Source of the DNA: B25-G16 sp964549945
Lineage (GTDB): Bacteria > Desulfobacterota > DSM-4660 > Desulfatiglandales > B25-G16
DNA: 64,000 nt
Reading direction: 5' to 3'
NCBI GenBank assembly: GCA_964549945.1
Contig: CAZJXD010000003.1
Span: 1 to 64,000, forward strand
A program made the translations under genes and the position numbers. Positions 43,595-52,647 of the stretch are shown one piece after another (positions within the stretch are counted from its first letter, which is position 1; every line of letters begins with the position of its first letter). The notes below the pieces were generated by a model. The model was not told the origin of the DNA. It saw nothing but the letters and a program-made list of their open reading frames with translations, and did not search any database.

Positions 43595-44362
43595 ATGGGC
43601 CAAGCATTCCTGGAACTCGATGGGCTCATCAAGGACTTCGGAGGACTTCGCGCTATAGATAACGTGAGTTTTTCCATGAACCGGGATCAGATTCTGGGTT
43701 TGATAGGCCCTAATGGTGCGGGCAAGACCACTCTGGTACGTCTTATAACTGGCATTTTAAGGCCTGATTCGGGGAGCATTCGTTTCAAGGGCAAGACCAT
43801 TACCGGGCTTAAGACCTGGGATGTCATAAACCTGGGCATAGCTTGCACCTTCCAGAATATGAGGCCCTTTCGCCGTCTCCCCATTATCGCCAACGTCATG
43901 GTCTCATGCCTGTGCCCTCGAGCCATGAAAAGGGGCGAATGGGTCAAGAGAGTAGAGGCCAAAGCCCTGGATGCCCTGGAATTTGCGGGCATTTCCGATA
44001 TGGCCCTGGAAAAGGCCTCTACCCTTTCACAGGGAGATCTCAAGCGGTTGGAGGTGGCAAGAGCCGTGGCCACAGAGCCTGAATTGCTTATCCTTGATGA
44101 GCCCTTCGGAGGGCTGAGTCCTGCCGAGACCGATCTTATGGCCAAATCCATCAAGAGGCTGCATAAAGGCGGCCGTTTCGGTCGATTGCACAGCGAGGGA
44201 CCCGCAATGATCATCATAGAGCATAAGCTTCAGCAGTTGATGAAGATCGTGGATCGAATCATTGTGCTCAACTATGGAATAATTATCGCTGACGGTAACC
44301 CGGAAGAGGTAGTGAATGACAAAGAAGTTATCGAGTCTTACCTGGGCGAAGGAGGCCTTTAA
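43595..44362 (+). CDS. livG: ABC transporter ATP-binding protein LivG
   Basis: A 255-residue ABC ATPase. Walker A GPNGAGKTTLVR near residue 35, a Q-loop TFQNMRPFRRLP, the signature LSQGDLKRLEVARAVA, Walker B LLILDEPFGGLSP and the H-loop IIIEHKL are present. LSQGDLKR in place of LSGGQQ is usual for LivG. It starts one base after the ligase stop. Confidence 0.94.
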   Translation: MGQAFLELDGLIKDFGGLRAIDNVSFSMNRDQILGLIGPNGAGKTTLVRLITGILRPDSGSIRFKGKTITGLKTWDVINLGIACTFQNMRPFRRLPIIANVMVSCLCPRAMKRGEWVKRVEAKALDALEFAGISDMALEKASTLSQGDLKRLEVARAVATEPELLILDEPFGGLSPAETDLMAKSIKRLHKGGRFGRLHSEGPAMIIIEHKLQQLMKIVDRIIVLNYGIIIADGNPEEVVNDKEVIESYLGEGGL

Positions 44363-44364
44363 CG

Positions 44365-45114
44365 TTGCTACTCGAAGTCGCTAATTTGCTTGTTTGCTAT
44401 GACAGGGCCATGATCATCAACGACCTGAATATGACCGTTGACAAGGGCGAGCTGGTCAGCCTGGTTGGGCCGAATGGAGCCGGCAAATCAACATTACTCA
44501 GGGCAATTACCGGGTTGGTCGCCTGGGAAAGAGAAATCACAAGGAGGTCAACCGGTGGAGACGTAATCATTAAGGGTACGGTGACCTTTGACGGGGAGAG
44601 AATAGATCAGATACCTGCGCATGAGATTGTGAAAAGAGGCTTGATTCATTGCCCTGAAAGAAGAAGGCCATTTCGTGAAATGACGGTTATTGACAACCTG
44701 TATGCCGGCGCTTACCTAGTAAAAGACAAGAAAGAAGTCCAGAACAACCTCGAGAAAGTCTTCCAATTATTCCCTGTGATTAAAGGACGATTAAGTCAGA
44801 TCTCCGGAACCCTGTCCGGTGGGGAGCAGCAGATGCTTGCCATCGGCAGGGCACTGATGTTTAGGCCCGAGCTGCTGTGTATTGATGAGCCTTCTACCGG
44901 GCTAGCCCCTATTCTTCGGAGACAGGTATTTGAAAAAATTGGTGAGATTCGGAATCTTGGGATTACCTTACTCCTCGTTGAGCAGGAAGTAAGCACGGTC
45001 TTTAAAATGGCGTCCAGAAATTACGTCCTCTCAGCGGGAAAAATCATCGCCGAGGGAACGGGGGAACAGCTGCTTCAAGACGAGGTCCTCCGCAAAACCT
45101 ACCTGGGCCTTTAG
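44365..45114 (+). CDS. livF: ABC transporter ATP-binding protein LivF
   Basis: A 249-residue ABC ATPase, the second of the importer. Walker A GPNGAGKSTLLRAI, HCPERRRPFREMTV (the LivF Q-loop region), signature LSGGEQQMLAIGRAL, Walker B LLCIDEPSTGLAP and LLVEQEV are all present. An insertion of about 12 residues (WEREITRRSTGG) after Walker A is slightly unusual. It starts with TTG, nine bases after a GGAGG in the end of livG, and ends the operon. Confidence 0.93.
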   Translation: MLLEVANLLVCYDRAMIINDLNMTVDKGELVSLVGPNGAGKSTLLRAITGLVAWEREITRRSTGGDVIIKGTVTFDGERIDQIPAHEIVKRGLIHCPERRRPFREMTVIDNLYAGAYLVKDKKEVQNNLEKVFQLFPVIKGRLSQISGTLSGGEQQMLAIGRALMFRPELLCIDEPSTGLAPILRRQVFEKIGEIRNLGITLLLVEQEVSTVFKMASRNYVLSAGKIIAEGTGEQLLQDEVLRKTYLGL

Positions 45115-45389
45115 GTGATATTTTCAAAGATTATTTTCAGGGATTTTGCACCCATACGTATCGAACTCCCACACACCCTCTTTTTCTTTCTGATCCATCA
45201 CATCCCATGCCAGTTTTCGCTTTGAGATTAATTTCTCGCTAATCCGCTTTTATCAAAGATTTTTTCGCAGATAGGTCACGAGGACCAAACCGCTTACTTT
45301 CAGGCCTTATGAGGATTTTGATCGGGTAGGTTTTTCAAGGCTGACCAAATCTTCATCCAGGCCATGGCGGTACAGAGAAAGTCTTGTGC
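45115..45389. other. Gene-free boundary between the Liv operon and the defence island
   Basis: About 275 bases with no ORF, RNA gene or strong terminator that I can support. All frames have several stops. It marks the change from plus-strand metabolic genes to minus-strand defence genes. Confidence 0.4.
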
Positions 45390-45716
45390 CTAATCAGAAC
45401 GTCCTATGATGGTCATAAGCTCCACCAACATGCTGTCTTCACGGCATTTATGAAGGATCTTAACTTGGTGCCGACTTAGTGCCAACTTGGTGCCGACTTC
45501 CCCTGGGACTTCTGGAGTGGCTACAGACGTGGCGGGCGAAAAGGTAACGAATACTGAGCCAGCTTCTTCCGTCCATGTAGGCAGCGGATTACCGTTTTCG
45601 ACGCACCAGTCAATGATGTTGAGCGTGCCGCTACCCCATCTATTGGTTGTGCTAGCAGTGACTTCTTTTGTCACGGGCTCTCCTCTGCGCAAATCAAACT
45701 GTTTTCGTCCAGACAC
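45390..45716 (-). pseudogene. Fragment of an AlbA_2/Schlafen-type ATP-binding protein
   Basis: A 108-codon ORF whose central part matches the C-terminal region of AlbA_2-domain regulators: RWGSGTLNIIDWC, then WTEEAGSVFVTFSP, a low-complexity linker and the HTH start LALSRHQVKIL followed by ELMTIIGRSD. The N-terminal AlbA_2 and ATP-binding domains are missing, and the HTH breaks off at a stop where family members continue. The linker DNA consists of three 11-bp units of the type ACTTGGTGCCG (45462-45496). The first ~30 residues look unrelated. I call it a remnant; it belongs to the same broad family as the intact gene in the BREX operon. Confidence 0.55.
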
Positions 45717-45944
45717 CTGCCATTTATGGCCAGTTTTATGATCCCTTCCATATCGTGGGCCATAAAAGTAACTTTATGGCCCATAATATGGCCAGGTCGA
45801 TTTCTGGGGCCATTACTACCGAACGCTGAAAACCCATAGCGCCCCGGGAGCACCTTCCAGTTAGACACTGCATCCGGCTCGTAACTCATCCATCAGCCTC
45901 TTAACGCAAAGCCCAGTAAGTCCCTCCCTCCCGGCTCCACCCCT

Positions 45945-46175
45945 TTAGAGGTGGCCCAAGGTGCTCTCCATCTCGCTCAAGATCTCTCGAATGCCATCCT
46001 CGCGTCGTTGGCATATTCGCGCCGCGGTTGAGGTGTCTATCTCCGAATGGTGGATCAGGTATCTAAGAATCAGCAGGTGATCGACGTCTGAGAAACAATC
46101 CTGTCTCCTAGCGAATAACATCTCGCAGCGCGGCAACGGCTCGCTTCCGGTCTTGGCCGACCCGATTCTCGGCAT
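45945..46175 (-). pseudogene. Decayed C-terminal fragment of an AlbA_2-type protein
   Basis: The reading frame contains LLILRYLIHHSEIDTSTAARICQ and EILSEMESTLGHL, the winged-helix tail of proteins in which a GRGTYW-like motif normally follows. Here a stop codon interrupts, and beyond it the same frame continues as RGGAGREG, a degraded version. No N-terminal domains lie upstream. It is most likely a second decayed relative of the fragment at 45390-45716. Confidence 0.4.
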
Positions 46176-46389
46176 CAGGAGAAATCTGTCTCAAGAGGTC
46201 TTCCAGGCGGATACTCATATTCAATCATCTTCTGTGCGGTTTATTCATGATGGAGGGCCTTACGGTCTATCTCATATACAGAATTCTGCTACCTGCTTAA
46301 TAAGCGTCTGTCTAAGCGTCTTGACACCCTCTGGGATCTCGTCAACCGACATGGCAGCGGCCACGGTCTGGCAATCAATGTTGAATCGC

Positions 46390-46935
46390 TTACCTATTAA
46401 TGGTTTTTTCTTTGTGCTCCTTGATCTTCTTTTGGACTATTAGCATCCACTGGGCACCCAAAACAACGTGCCAGCAAGTCCGGAGCGTGAGGCTCGCAAG
46501 AAGGAATAAGATACTCTTTACCACGAAATATCCAATGGTAGCGTCAGGTGTTGGCCAGGCTTTGTCGAACACTTGCAGTCCTGCGAGGCCCCACATGGAA
46601 AGCGTTGTCAAGATCGCAAGAATGGCCGTTTGGTACGCATAAACATACTCTACGAAGCCACCCTTGTGGTAATCAGACAGCCGTTTGATTTCAGTAGTTT
46701 GCATCAACGCCTGGGCATTTCCAGCCCAAGCAAAAGAGAGGCCAATGAGAATGCCAACAAGGGGAAGGAGCACTGCGTTCGCGGATGTCGATAGATCAAC
46801 TTGGACAAGCGCTGCCATCAAACATCCTATCGATAGGTGCAAGAACATCCATTTATTCACTATCCTTCTATATCCAGGTTTGCCTCCACTTCCCTTGAAG
46901 AACCATTGCCAGAAGCCTATCATGTTATTGGTCAT
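46390..46935 (-). CDS. Four-helix membrane protein of unknown function
   Basis: A 181-residue protein with four predicted membrane helices: WMFLHLSIGCLMAALVQV, ANAVLLPLVGILIGLSFAWAG, YQTAILAILTTLSMWGLAGL and IGYFVVKSILFLLASLTL (about residues 29-46, 52-72, 99-118 and 135-152), and a basic C-terminal tail (KKIKEHKEKTINR). I do not recognise the family. AGGAAAG precedes the ATG and the start overlaps the end of the upstream gene by 11 bases, so the two proteins are probably made together. Its place beside BREX makes a membrane effector plausible, but this is inference. Confidence 0.75.
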   Translation of the reverse strand: MTNNMIGFWQWFFKGSGGKPGYRRIVNKWMFLHLSIGCLMAALVQVDLSTSANAVLLPLVGILIGLSFAWAGNAQALMQTTEIKRLSDYHKGGFVEYVYAYQTAILAILTTLSMWGLAGLQVFDKAWPTPDATIGYFVVKSILFLLASLTLRTCWHVVLGAQWMLIVQKKIKEHKEKTINR

Positions 46936-47770
46936 TTTTCTTTCCTAACATGCCCCTTATTTGTTCATAGAGTTCTCTCATTTGCTTAAGCAAGCTCATC
47001 ATTTGATCGAGATTTGACAGCTCTTCTTGCGTTATCGTAACTGGATTGCCCCGTAGGACCTTCCTAACTTTTTTTTGGTCTCTCTCTGGTTGAAGTAATG
47101 CTCCAGCGTCATCGCCGGTGGAAGCGGCCGACCGAGTTAGGGCCTCCAGATTTTCCGGATTTAGACCATCCCCCCTCAGCTCTGTCTTCCCGCTCTCCCC
47201 ACTCGTTTCTTTCAATAACCTCTCCATAGGCTTGATGAAGTCGTCGGTATCGAAAATGTTAGGCAGAGAAAACGTAATCCAAAACCTGAAAATGGTATAT
47301 GCACTCCTGATATGGGTCACGAAATCATGTGGATCATTTATTTCTACGATTTCGAATCTAGCCCCATATTCCTTCGCCTTCGTAGACTGACTCAGTACTC
47401 TACTTAGTTGAGCTGCGATGCCCTTCGGTTTTGGTGACAATTTGGTTTTTCTTGCAATTGCGCATAGCTCCAATTGCATATCTAGGAGAACGTGAGTATA
47501 AGGCGCAGCATCAAACTGCTGGTCAACAAAATTACCGTCGCGATATATTTCCAATGTTGATTTTGATGTCCTCCCGACACGAAAGTATATACCATGCTCA
47601 TCAACAGCCGTCACATTACCAATTTGCCAAACCTTACCCTTTCTGAATTCGAACGATGGGAAGGAGAGAATAGTTTCCCTGAGTATTTGAGAAGGGCTTC
47701 CCTTTCTCTCGAAAAGTGCCATCTGCTTCAAAGGAAGAATTCTTATTCTGAAAAGATGAAATTTCGTCAT
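46925..47770 (-). CDS. Soluble protein of unknown function, partner of the membrane protein
   Basis: A 281-residue soluble protein. The N-terminal part is beta-rich (FHLFRIRILPLK, VWQIGNVTAVDEHGIYFRVGR), the middle has EIVEINDPHDFVTHIRSAYTIFRF and FSLPNIFD, and the C-terminal 60 residues are acidic and helical with a likely coiled coil (LDQMMSLLKQMRELYEQI). A similar layout occurs in uncharacterised phage-defence-associated proteins, but I cannot name the family. GAGGGAG stands before the ATG. It lies 244 bases downstream of brxL on the same strand and overlaps the membrane protein gene. Confidence 0.75.
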   Translation of the reverse strand: MTKFHLFRIRILPLKQMALFERKGSPSQILRETILSFPSFEFRKGKVWQIGNVTAVDEHGIYFRVGRTSKSTLEIYRDGNFVDQQFDAAPYTHVLLDMQLELCAIARKTKLSPKPKGIAAQLSRVLSQSTKAKEYGARFEIVEINDPHDFVTHIRSAYTIFRFWITFSLPNIFDTDDFIKPMERLLKETSGESGKTELRGDGLNPENLEALTRSAASTGDDAGALLQPERDQKKVRKVLRGNPVTITQEELSNLDQMMSLLKQMRELYEQIRGMLGKKNDQ

Positions 47771-48014
47771 CGATCTACTCCCTCGTTAGATAGGTAATTC
47801 GGCGGTCGGCAGGGTATGGATCAAGGATCGCCTGAAAAGACTGGGTTACTTTCATCGCCTCTGTCATGCCATCATATTATTTAAGCATTACTTGCTTTGT
47901 GTAATATCCTTCACCTTTCTATTGATCCTTGAGAAGGGAAGCGGGACGTAAAGCGAACTTCATTTAGATTAAGGACGCCCCCCACTCCAGTTTGTCACGC
48001 TTGCAATCATGGTT

Positions 48015-50042
48015 TTATGTAAGTCCCAATGCCTTCATCGCCGCGGTCATGGGGTCCGAGAAAAATATCGGGTCAACCCGCTCAACGATATCGCCGGAAA
48101 CATCGAGGAAGTTCCGCTTATTCTCCAAGGGAATCAAGGCTCGCCGCGCCCCGTTATCCATGCCGACCTGGAGGGGCTCAGCCAGGGAGCGTAACGACTT
48201 AATGTTTCCCTGTATGCTCAGATCACCAAGGATCAAAAGGCCCGTCAGGACTGACTGCTTCTTGATGGCAGAATACACCGCGACGATAAGTGCTATGCCC
48301 GCCTCACACGGCACGTGGTTGCCAAGGAGATCAATCCCCTCAACATGAAAATCTGTCGTGTCTACTTGTTGGGAAATTCCGATTTTTACCTTCTGGGCAG
48401 CGAGGTATGCGAAAGCCCGCTGGATGGATTCTTTCATGGTGCCATCGATACCGCCGGCAATTTTTAATTTGCCGGTGCCAGGGGAACAGCCTACCTCAAG
48501 GCGGTATAGGCCAACTTTGCCCTGGTCATCCACAGAAGCGGTGTAAACCGATCCAGGGGCAAGAGGGTCGGAAGAGATCATGTCCCGACCGCCCTGTTCC
48601 GGAATCCCCACGAATCTCTCGTCACGGGTCTCATTGTCGATGTATGAGAACGAAGTCTGGTGATACTCAAAGGAACCCAGTTTCTTGAGTTGTTCTTTGA
48701 CACGTCGCCGACCCTCAAGGGCCAGTTCCAAGATTTCCGCAAGCTCGTCATGGGTTATTTCACCATGGGGATAGATAAGCTTGATCAGGCCTGAAACCGT
48801 CTTCCGGACCGCCTTCACATCACGGGCGTTGAGGTGGGACCCCAAAGAAAAATAACGGTCGATCATTTCAGTAAAGTTGTGCTTTCGTAGCTCACGGAGC
48901 GCTTCGGCAAGGTAGTCAACCACGAATCCGTAATGGTCAGTGAAGTACTCGACCCGCATCTTCGGGATCTCCCAGCCAGGGATGTAGAAATGGAGGCGGT
49001 CGAGGAATGCCATGTCCTCGCGGATGACCTGGGGCATGGGTAAAAAAAGGTGTGAGGAACGCACCATAACATCGACTGCCTGGTTAGTGTTCCCGAACAT
49101 GGATATGGATGCCATACCGGTAAGTGAATCTTTTCCACGGGCGAAGGTTCCGGATTCGCAATATGTCTTGAGCGTCGTGATCACCTCTTTCGGCATTTTC
49201 TGGAGGTCCGAAACCTCGTCAAAAGCAACAGCATCCCAAATGCCCACCAGTCCCATCTTTCCACTCGCCATGTTGTAGAAGAGGTTTGCGACGGTTGTGG
49301 GGCCGGTCAAGAGGATTGTGTACGGTGACAGCTCCTGATATGCGTAACTCTTTCCTGTACCCCGAGGCCCCAGTTCCACGAGGTTATAGTTGTGCTCGCA
49401 GAGCGGAATCATTCGCACAAGGAACATCATCTTGAGCCGGCGGTCAAAGTGTTGAGGCTCAAGGCCTATTGTTCGAAGAAGGAGGTCGAGCCATTCATCC
49501 GAGCTGAATTGACGACGGCCTTCGCGAAACTCCTCCTGGTCGAAGGTGGCTATTTGAATAGGCTTCAAGATATCAATCCAGAACGGGCTTCGCTTGCCCT
49601 TGGCGTCCTCGTCGTACTGGTGACGGATGTCGATCTGGGCCCAGATTCCGCCCATAAGGAGTCGATCATATTCCCTTAAAAAATGTTCCGGTACGTGGAC
49701 GAACTTGTGGCCGAAGTTGACCAGTTCGGCCCAGTACTTATCATCGTCAGAGAGATAGCGAACCTTCACCTTATCGATCAAGGTATGCATACCCTTCTCT
49801 TTGACCATAGACTGCGCTTTGTTGGCCTCATCAGGTCTGACGAAGTTCGAGCTGATTGTTGTGTTCACTACCCGAAGGCCCGCCTCTATGGCGGTCGGAT
49901 CATCGGTGGCGCAGTATTTACCCAGGAGATACTCAAGGACGAAGACCGGCACATTGGCCCCGACCTTCACCTTCCGGACGAGATCCTTTCTGACTACCTT
50001 TCCGGCGAATACTTTTGTAGATTTGGAATCAAGTTCAGGCAT
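48015..50042 (-). CDS. brxL: BREX protein BrxL (AAA+, Lon-like)
   Basis: A 675-residue type 1 BREX core protein. The AAA+ domain has Walker A LGPRGTGKSYAYQE near residue 230 and Walker B-like VAFDEVSDLQ. The C-terminal ~190 residues fold like the Lon protease domain, but aligned with E. coli Lon (GPSAGIA; GGLKEKL) the catalytic Ser falls on Glu (CEAGIA) and the catalytic Lys on Ala (RSLAEPL). It is therefore probably a DNA-acting ATPase and not a protease. It is the last gene of the BREX operon, 10 bases after pglZ. Confidence 0.93.
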   Translation of the reverse strand: MPELDSKSTKVFAGKVVRKDLVRKVKVGANVPVFVLEYLLGKYCATDDPTAIEAGLRVVNTTISSNFVRPDEANKAQSMVKEKGMHTLIDKVKVRYLSDDDKYWAELVNFGHKFVHVPEHFLREYDRLLMGGIWAQIDIRHQYDEDAKGKRSPFWIDILKPIQIATFDQEEFREGRRQFSSDEWLDLLLRTIGLEPQHFDRRLKMMFLVRMIPLCEHNYNLVELGPRGTGKSYAYQELSPYTILLTGPTTVANLFYNMASGKMGLVGIWDAVAFDEVSDLQKMPKEVITTLKTYCESGTFARGKDSLTGMASISMFGNTNQAVDVMVRSSHLFLPMPQVIREDMAFLDRLHFYIPGWEIPKMRVEYFTDHYGFVVDYLAEALRELRKHNFTEMIDRYFSLGSHLNARDVKAVRKTVSGLIKLIYPHGEITHDELAEILELALEGRRRVKEQLKKLGSFEYHQTSFSYIDNETRDERFVGIPEQGGRDMISSDPLAPGSVYTASVDDQGKVGLYRLEVGCSPGTGKLKIAGGIDGTMKESIQRAFAYLAAQKVKIGISQQVDTTDFHVEGIDLLGNHVPCEAGIALIVAVYSAIKKQSVLTGLLILGDLSIQGNIKSLRSLAEPLQVGMDNGARRALIPLENKRNFLDVSGDIVERVDPIFFSDPMTAAMKALGLT

Positions 50043-50052
50043 TGTTTAACTC

Positions 50053-52647
50053 TTACATTGAGATTGCAACTTCGATTTTCTCCATCCGCGACAATTCAGC
50101 CCCCGTTGCCGCGTCAAGCAAGTAGAGCCCCACGTTCTTCTGGGCTGGATCCTCAACAACCATCAAGGTGACCGTGTTGACGGCGATGTTCCTAGTGTTC
50201 TCCTCTTCGTTCCGGAGCGCCACATCGCCGGTAGCTTCATCGAAACCATAGGAGGCGCTAACGGCACGTGAAATGGACTTCCCCTTTACTCGTAGCTCAA
50301 CGCGGACCTTTGGCGGGGCAATATCGAATAAGCCGGTATTCACGCCAGTGATCTGCACAGAAAAGAACCGGGTGGAGAGCTTCTGACTCCCGGGGGCGAT
50401 TGTCCATGCAATCCCGAGAGGAAAACCGTATGGATGTTTTGCCGACGGTCCGATTGTCATGACCGGAACGAGCAGTTCTTGTGGCGAAAGACCTCCATGG
50501 AAGTAAGCGCGTCCACCGCCTTTGCATTTGAAACAAGCAAAGGTCCACGGAGTGGCGAGGTCGAACTCGCCTTGCATATCCAGATCATTCAGATGCACGC
50601 GGAGAATGGCGTCGTCCGCTGTGCCACCATGCCCCACCCAGACGCGGCGATGGAGATCTACAGTATCTCCACCCAGTGCGTCTACCTTCATATCCTCACT
50701 CAGCTCCTCGCCGAAAAGATAACCATGGTCCGCCGCCAGGATGATACGCTGTACACCCAGGTCTATGAGAACCCGTAAGCCTCGCCGGAGGTCGTTCAGA
50801 ACGCCATCCATCTGTCTTCTGGCCTGCGTAATGTTGTCCTGCTCGCAGAGTTCATCGATTTCCTGCGAGGTCACCAGAATCAAACTGGCACTACTTATGC
50901 CCTCGCGTACCTTCTTCGAGGGCTTTGGCAGCAGGTTATCCAGCTTGGCGTCGAACACCTCCACGCCCGCGTGTTTCTTCAGGAACGTCACGCGATCCTT
51001 CCGGTCCTTGATGACCGTTCCATTGATCTCAAGCGCCAGTTTCCCCCCACCCGTTGACACAACCTTGGCGGTCTCGTGTGCGCCCGGCAGCAGCGCTGCC
51101 ATGCCGATCTCTGTCACGGTCGGCGCTGCCGCAAGGGCGGGCTGAACTTCGACCTCGAAGTCATCCCCCAACAGTCGCGCAAGCTCCCGGCCCATCTCGA
51201 ATCGAAGCGCGTCCACCCATACATAGGCGATCTTGTCGCTGCCGAGCGATGGCTTGACATATTTCTCGAAAATCTCACGCTGCCGAACAGCACTCTTGCC
51301 AGGTGGCACCTCTTTCAGTTGGGCCAGGAAACGCTTGGAGGCCGATGACCCTACCTCCGCATAACGCTGTCGAGCCTTGATCACCAATTTTTCAATACTA
51401 TCATGCCCATCGCCGTAAGGTTCGAAGTTGTACCAGCGGCTCTCCATGTGACGATGGTGGGTATCCAACAGACACCAAGGCTCCGCGCCCTCGGCATATT
51501 CCTTGATCATCCCGATGACTGAGGCCGGTGCTTTTTTTAGGGCCTTATCGACGCGATCAGCCTCCAACAGAACCTCGGCAGCCGAGGCCACAAGGGCCCA
51601 GCGAGCCTGAAGTCTCGGCTCGACATCACACCAAAACCGAGATAAACGGGACTCGGCCAGGGTGAGCATATCACCGTCAGTTTCATTCAAAAGACGGTTC
51701 TCGGCATGGCTTACCAATGCCCTCTCGATGGCCGGGAAGGTTTCGACATTCATCATCGCCTCGGTCTTAAACGTCAAGGCGGCTAGATTGAAATCCTGTT
51801 CCACCCGGATGGCAGCATTCACATAGCTTTCCCGACGGTCACGGCGCAAACGCCACGCACAGGCCACGGCCACACAGGCGGCAGTGGTTGGCGGAGTTGA
51901 GGCGACCGGAACCGAGGATAGCGCTTGTGGAACGAACTCACCGAGGCCCGAGATGAAATCAGTCATCAGAACATGCCGGGCCAATTTCCACCTCAGATCG
52001 GGCAACTCGGTCCCCGCTGGCACGTCAAAATCAAACTCACGACTGATTAGGCCGGCAAGCTCGCCTTGGGCAACCTTCTTGGTGATGCTCTCGTCATGCC
52101 GATCGTTATCGAGGAAGGAAAGGGCAACTTCCTGCGGGTTGCCGGTGCCGAAGATGAGGGAGATCACCCCCTTGGATATCTCGCCGCCTTTGTCAGCCAG
52201 GGCGTCGAGATCGGCCATGGTCAGCTTGCCGGCTTCGGTCTGCTTCTCCACATTGGCGGCGGCCTCATCGCCCAAGACGCCTTTCAGGGCGTTTCGGGCC
52301 ACAACAGCCAAACGCGTATTGCGAAAAGGCGGCTGTTGGCCGGGCTGCATGATCACGCCTGCCGCCTCCAACTCAATGAGTGCATGATGGGTCTGGTCTT
52401 GGGCTATCGGCACATAGACCACCAGACGGGGAGGCTCTTCGCCGTCCATGAGCTTTCTTTGATCTATCTCCCATCGGAGTTGGACGAAGCTCCCGTCATA
52501 GCGAAGAATGGCCGTGTCTTGAATGTCAAGTGCTTCCAGCGCTTCGGCATATTCACCATCCGGGTCGTACCAGACCACCAGACCATTATCGTTTACCTGT
52601 TTAGCGATCAGGCTGATGAGATGCTCTGTTACGATGCCGTGGCTCAT
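50053..52647 (-). CDS. pglZ: BREX protein PglZ (alkaline phosphatase superfamily)
   Basis: An 864-residue protein with the PglZ domain, a metal-dependent phosphatase/nuclease fold required for BREX methylation and defence. The core metal site is visible in YVWVDALRFEMGRELARLL near residue 470 and ILAADHGYLFGEE near residue 637. The N-terminal ~170 residues (VVWYDPDGEYAEALEALDI) are typical of type 1 PglZ, and the C-terminal part is a beta-rich tail. The ATG at 52647 overlaps the stop of the preceding gene (ATGA), so a start at 52671 is less likely. Confidence 0.94.
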   Translation of the reverse strand: MSHGIVTEHLISLIAKQVNDNGLVVWYDPDGEYAEALEALDIQDTAILRYDGSFVQLRWEIDQRKLMDGEEPPRLVVYVPIAQDQTHHALIELEAAGVIMQPGQQPPFRNTRLAVVARNALKGVLGDEAAANVEKQTEAGKLTMADLDALADKGGEISKGVISLIFGTGNPQEVALSFLDNDRHDESITKKVAQGELAGLISREFDFDVPAGTELPDLRWKLARHVLMTDFISGLGEFVPQALSSVPVASTPPTTAACVAVACAWRLRRDRRESYVNAAIRVEQDFNLAALTFKTEAMMNVETFPAIERALVSHAENRLLNETDGDMLTLAESRLSRFWCDVEPRLQARWALVASAAEVLLEADRVDKALKKAPASVIGMIKEYAEGAEPWCLLDTHHRHMESRWYNFEPYGDGHDSIEKLVIKARQRYAEVGSSASKRFLAQLKEVPPGKSAVRQREIFEKYVKPSLGSDKIAYVWVDALRFEMGRELARLLGDDFEVEVQPALAAAPTVTEIGMAALLPGAHETAKVVSTGGGKLALEINGTVIKDRKDRVTFLKKHAGVEVFDAKLDNLLPKPSKKVREGISSASLILVTSQEIDELCEQDNITQARRQMDGVLNDLRRGLRVLIDLGVQRIILAADHGYLFGEELSEDMKVDALGGDTVDLHRRVWVGHGGTADDAILRVHLNDLDMQGEFDLATPWTFACFKCKGGGRAYFHGGLSPQELLVPVMTIGPSAKHPYGFPLGIAWTIAPGSQKLSTRFFSVQITGVNTGLFDIAPPKVRVELRVKGKSISRAVSASYGFDEATGDVALRNEEENTRNIAVNTVTLMVVEDPAQKNVGLYLLDAATGAELSRMEKIEVAISM

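Noticed and set aside
45115..45389. Transposase remnant downstream of livF
   Set aside because: A minus-strand frame hints at a transposase-like tail, but the match is too short and interrupted to support.
48015..50042. Annotating brxL as an active Lon protease
   Set aside because: The Ser-Lys dyad is absent by alignment and the gene is in a BREX operon.
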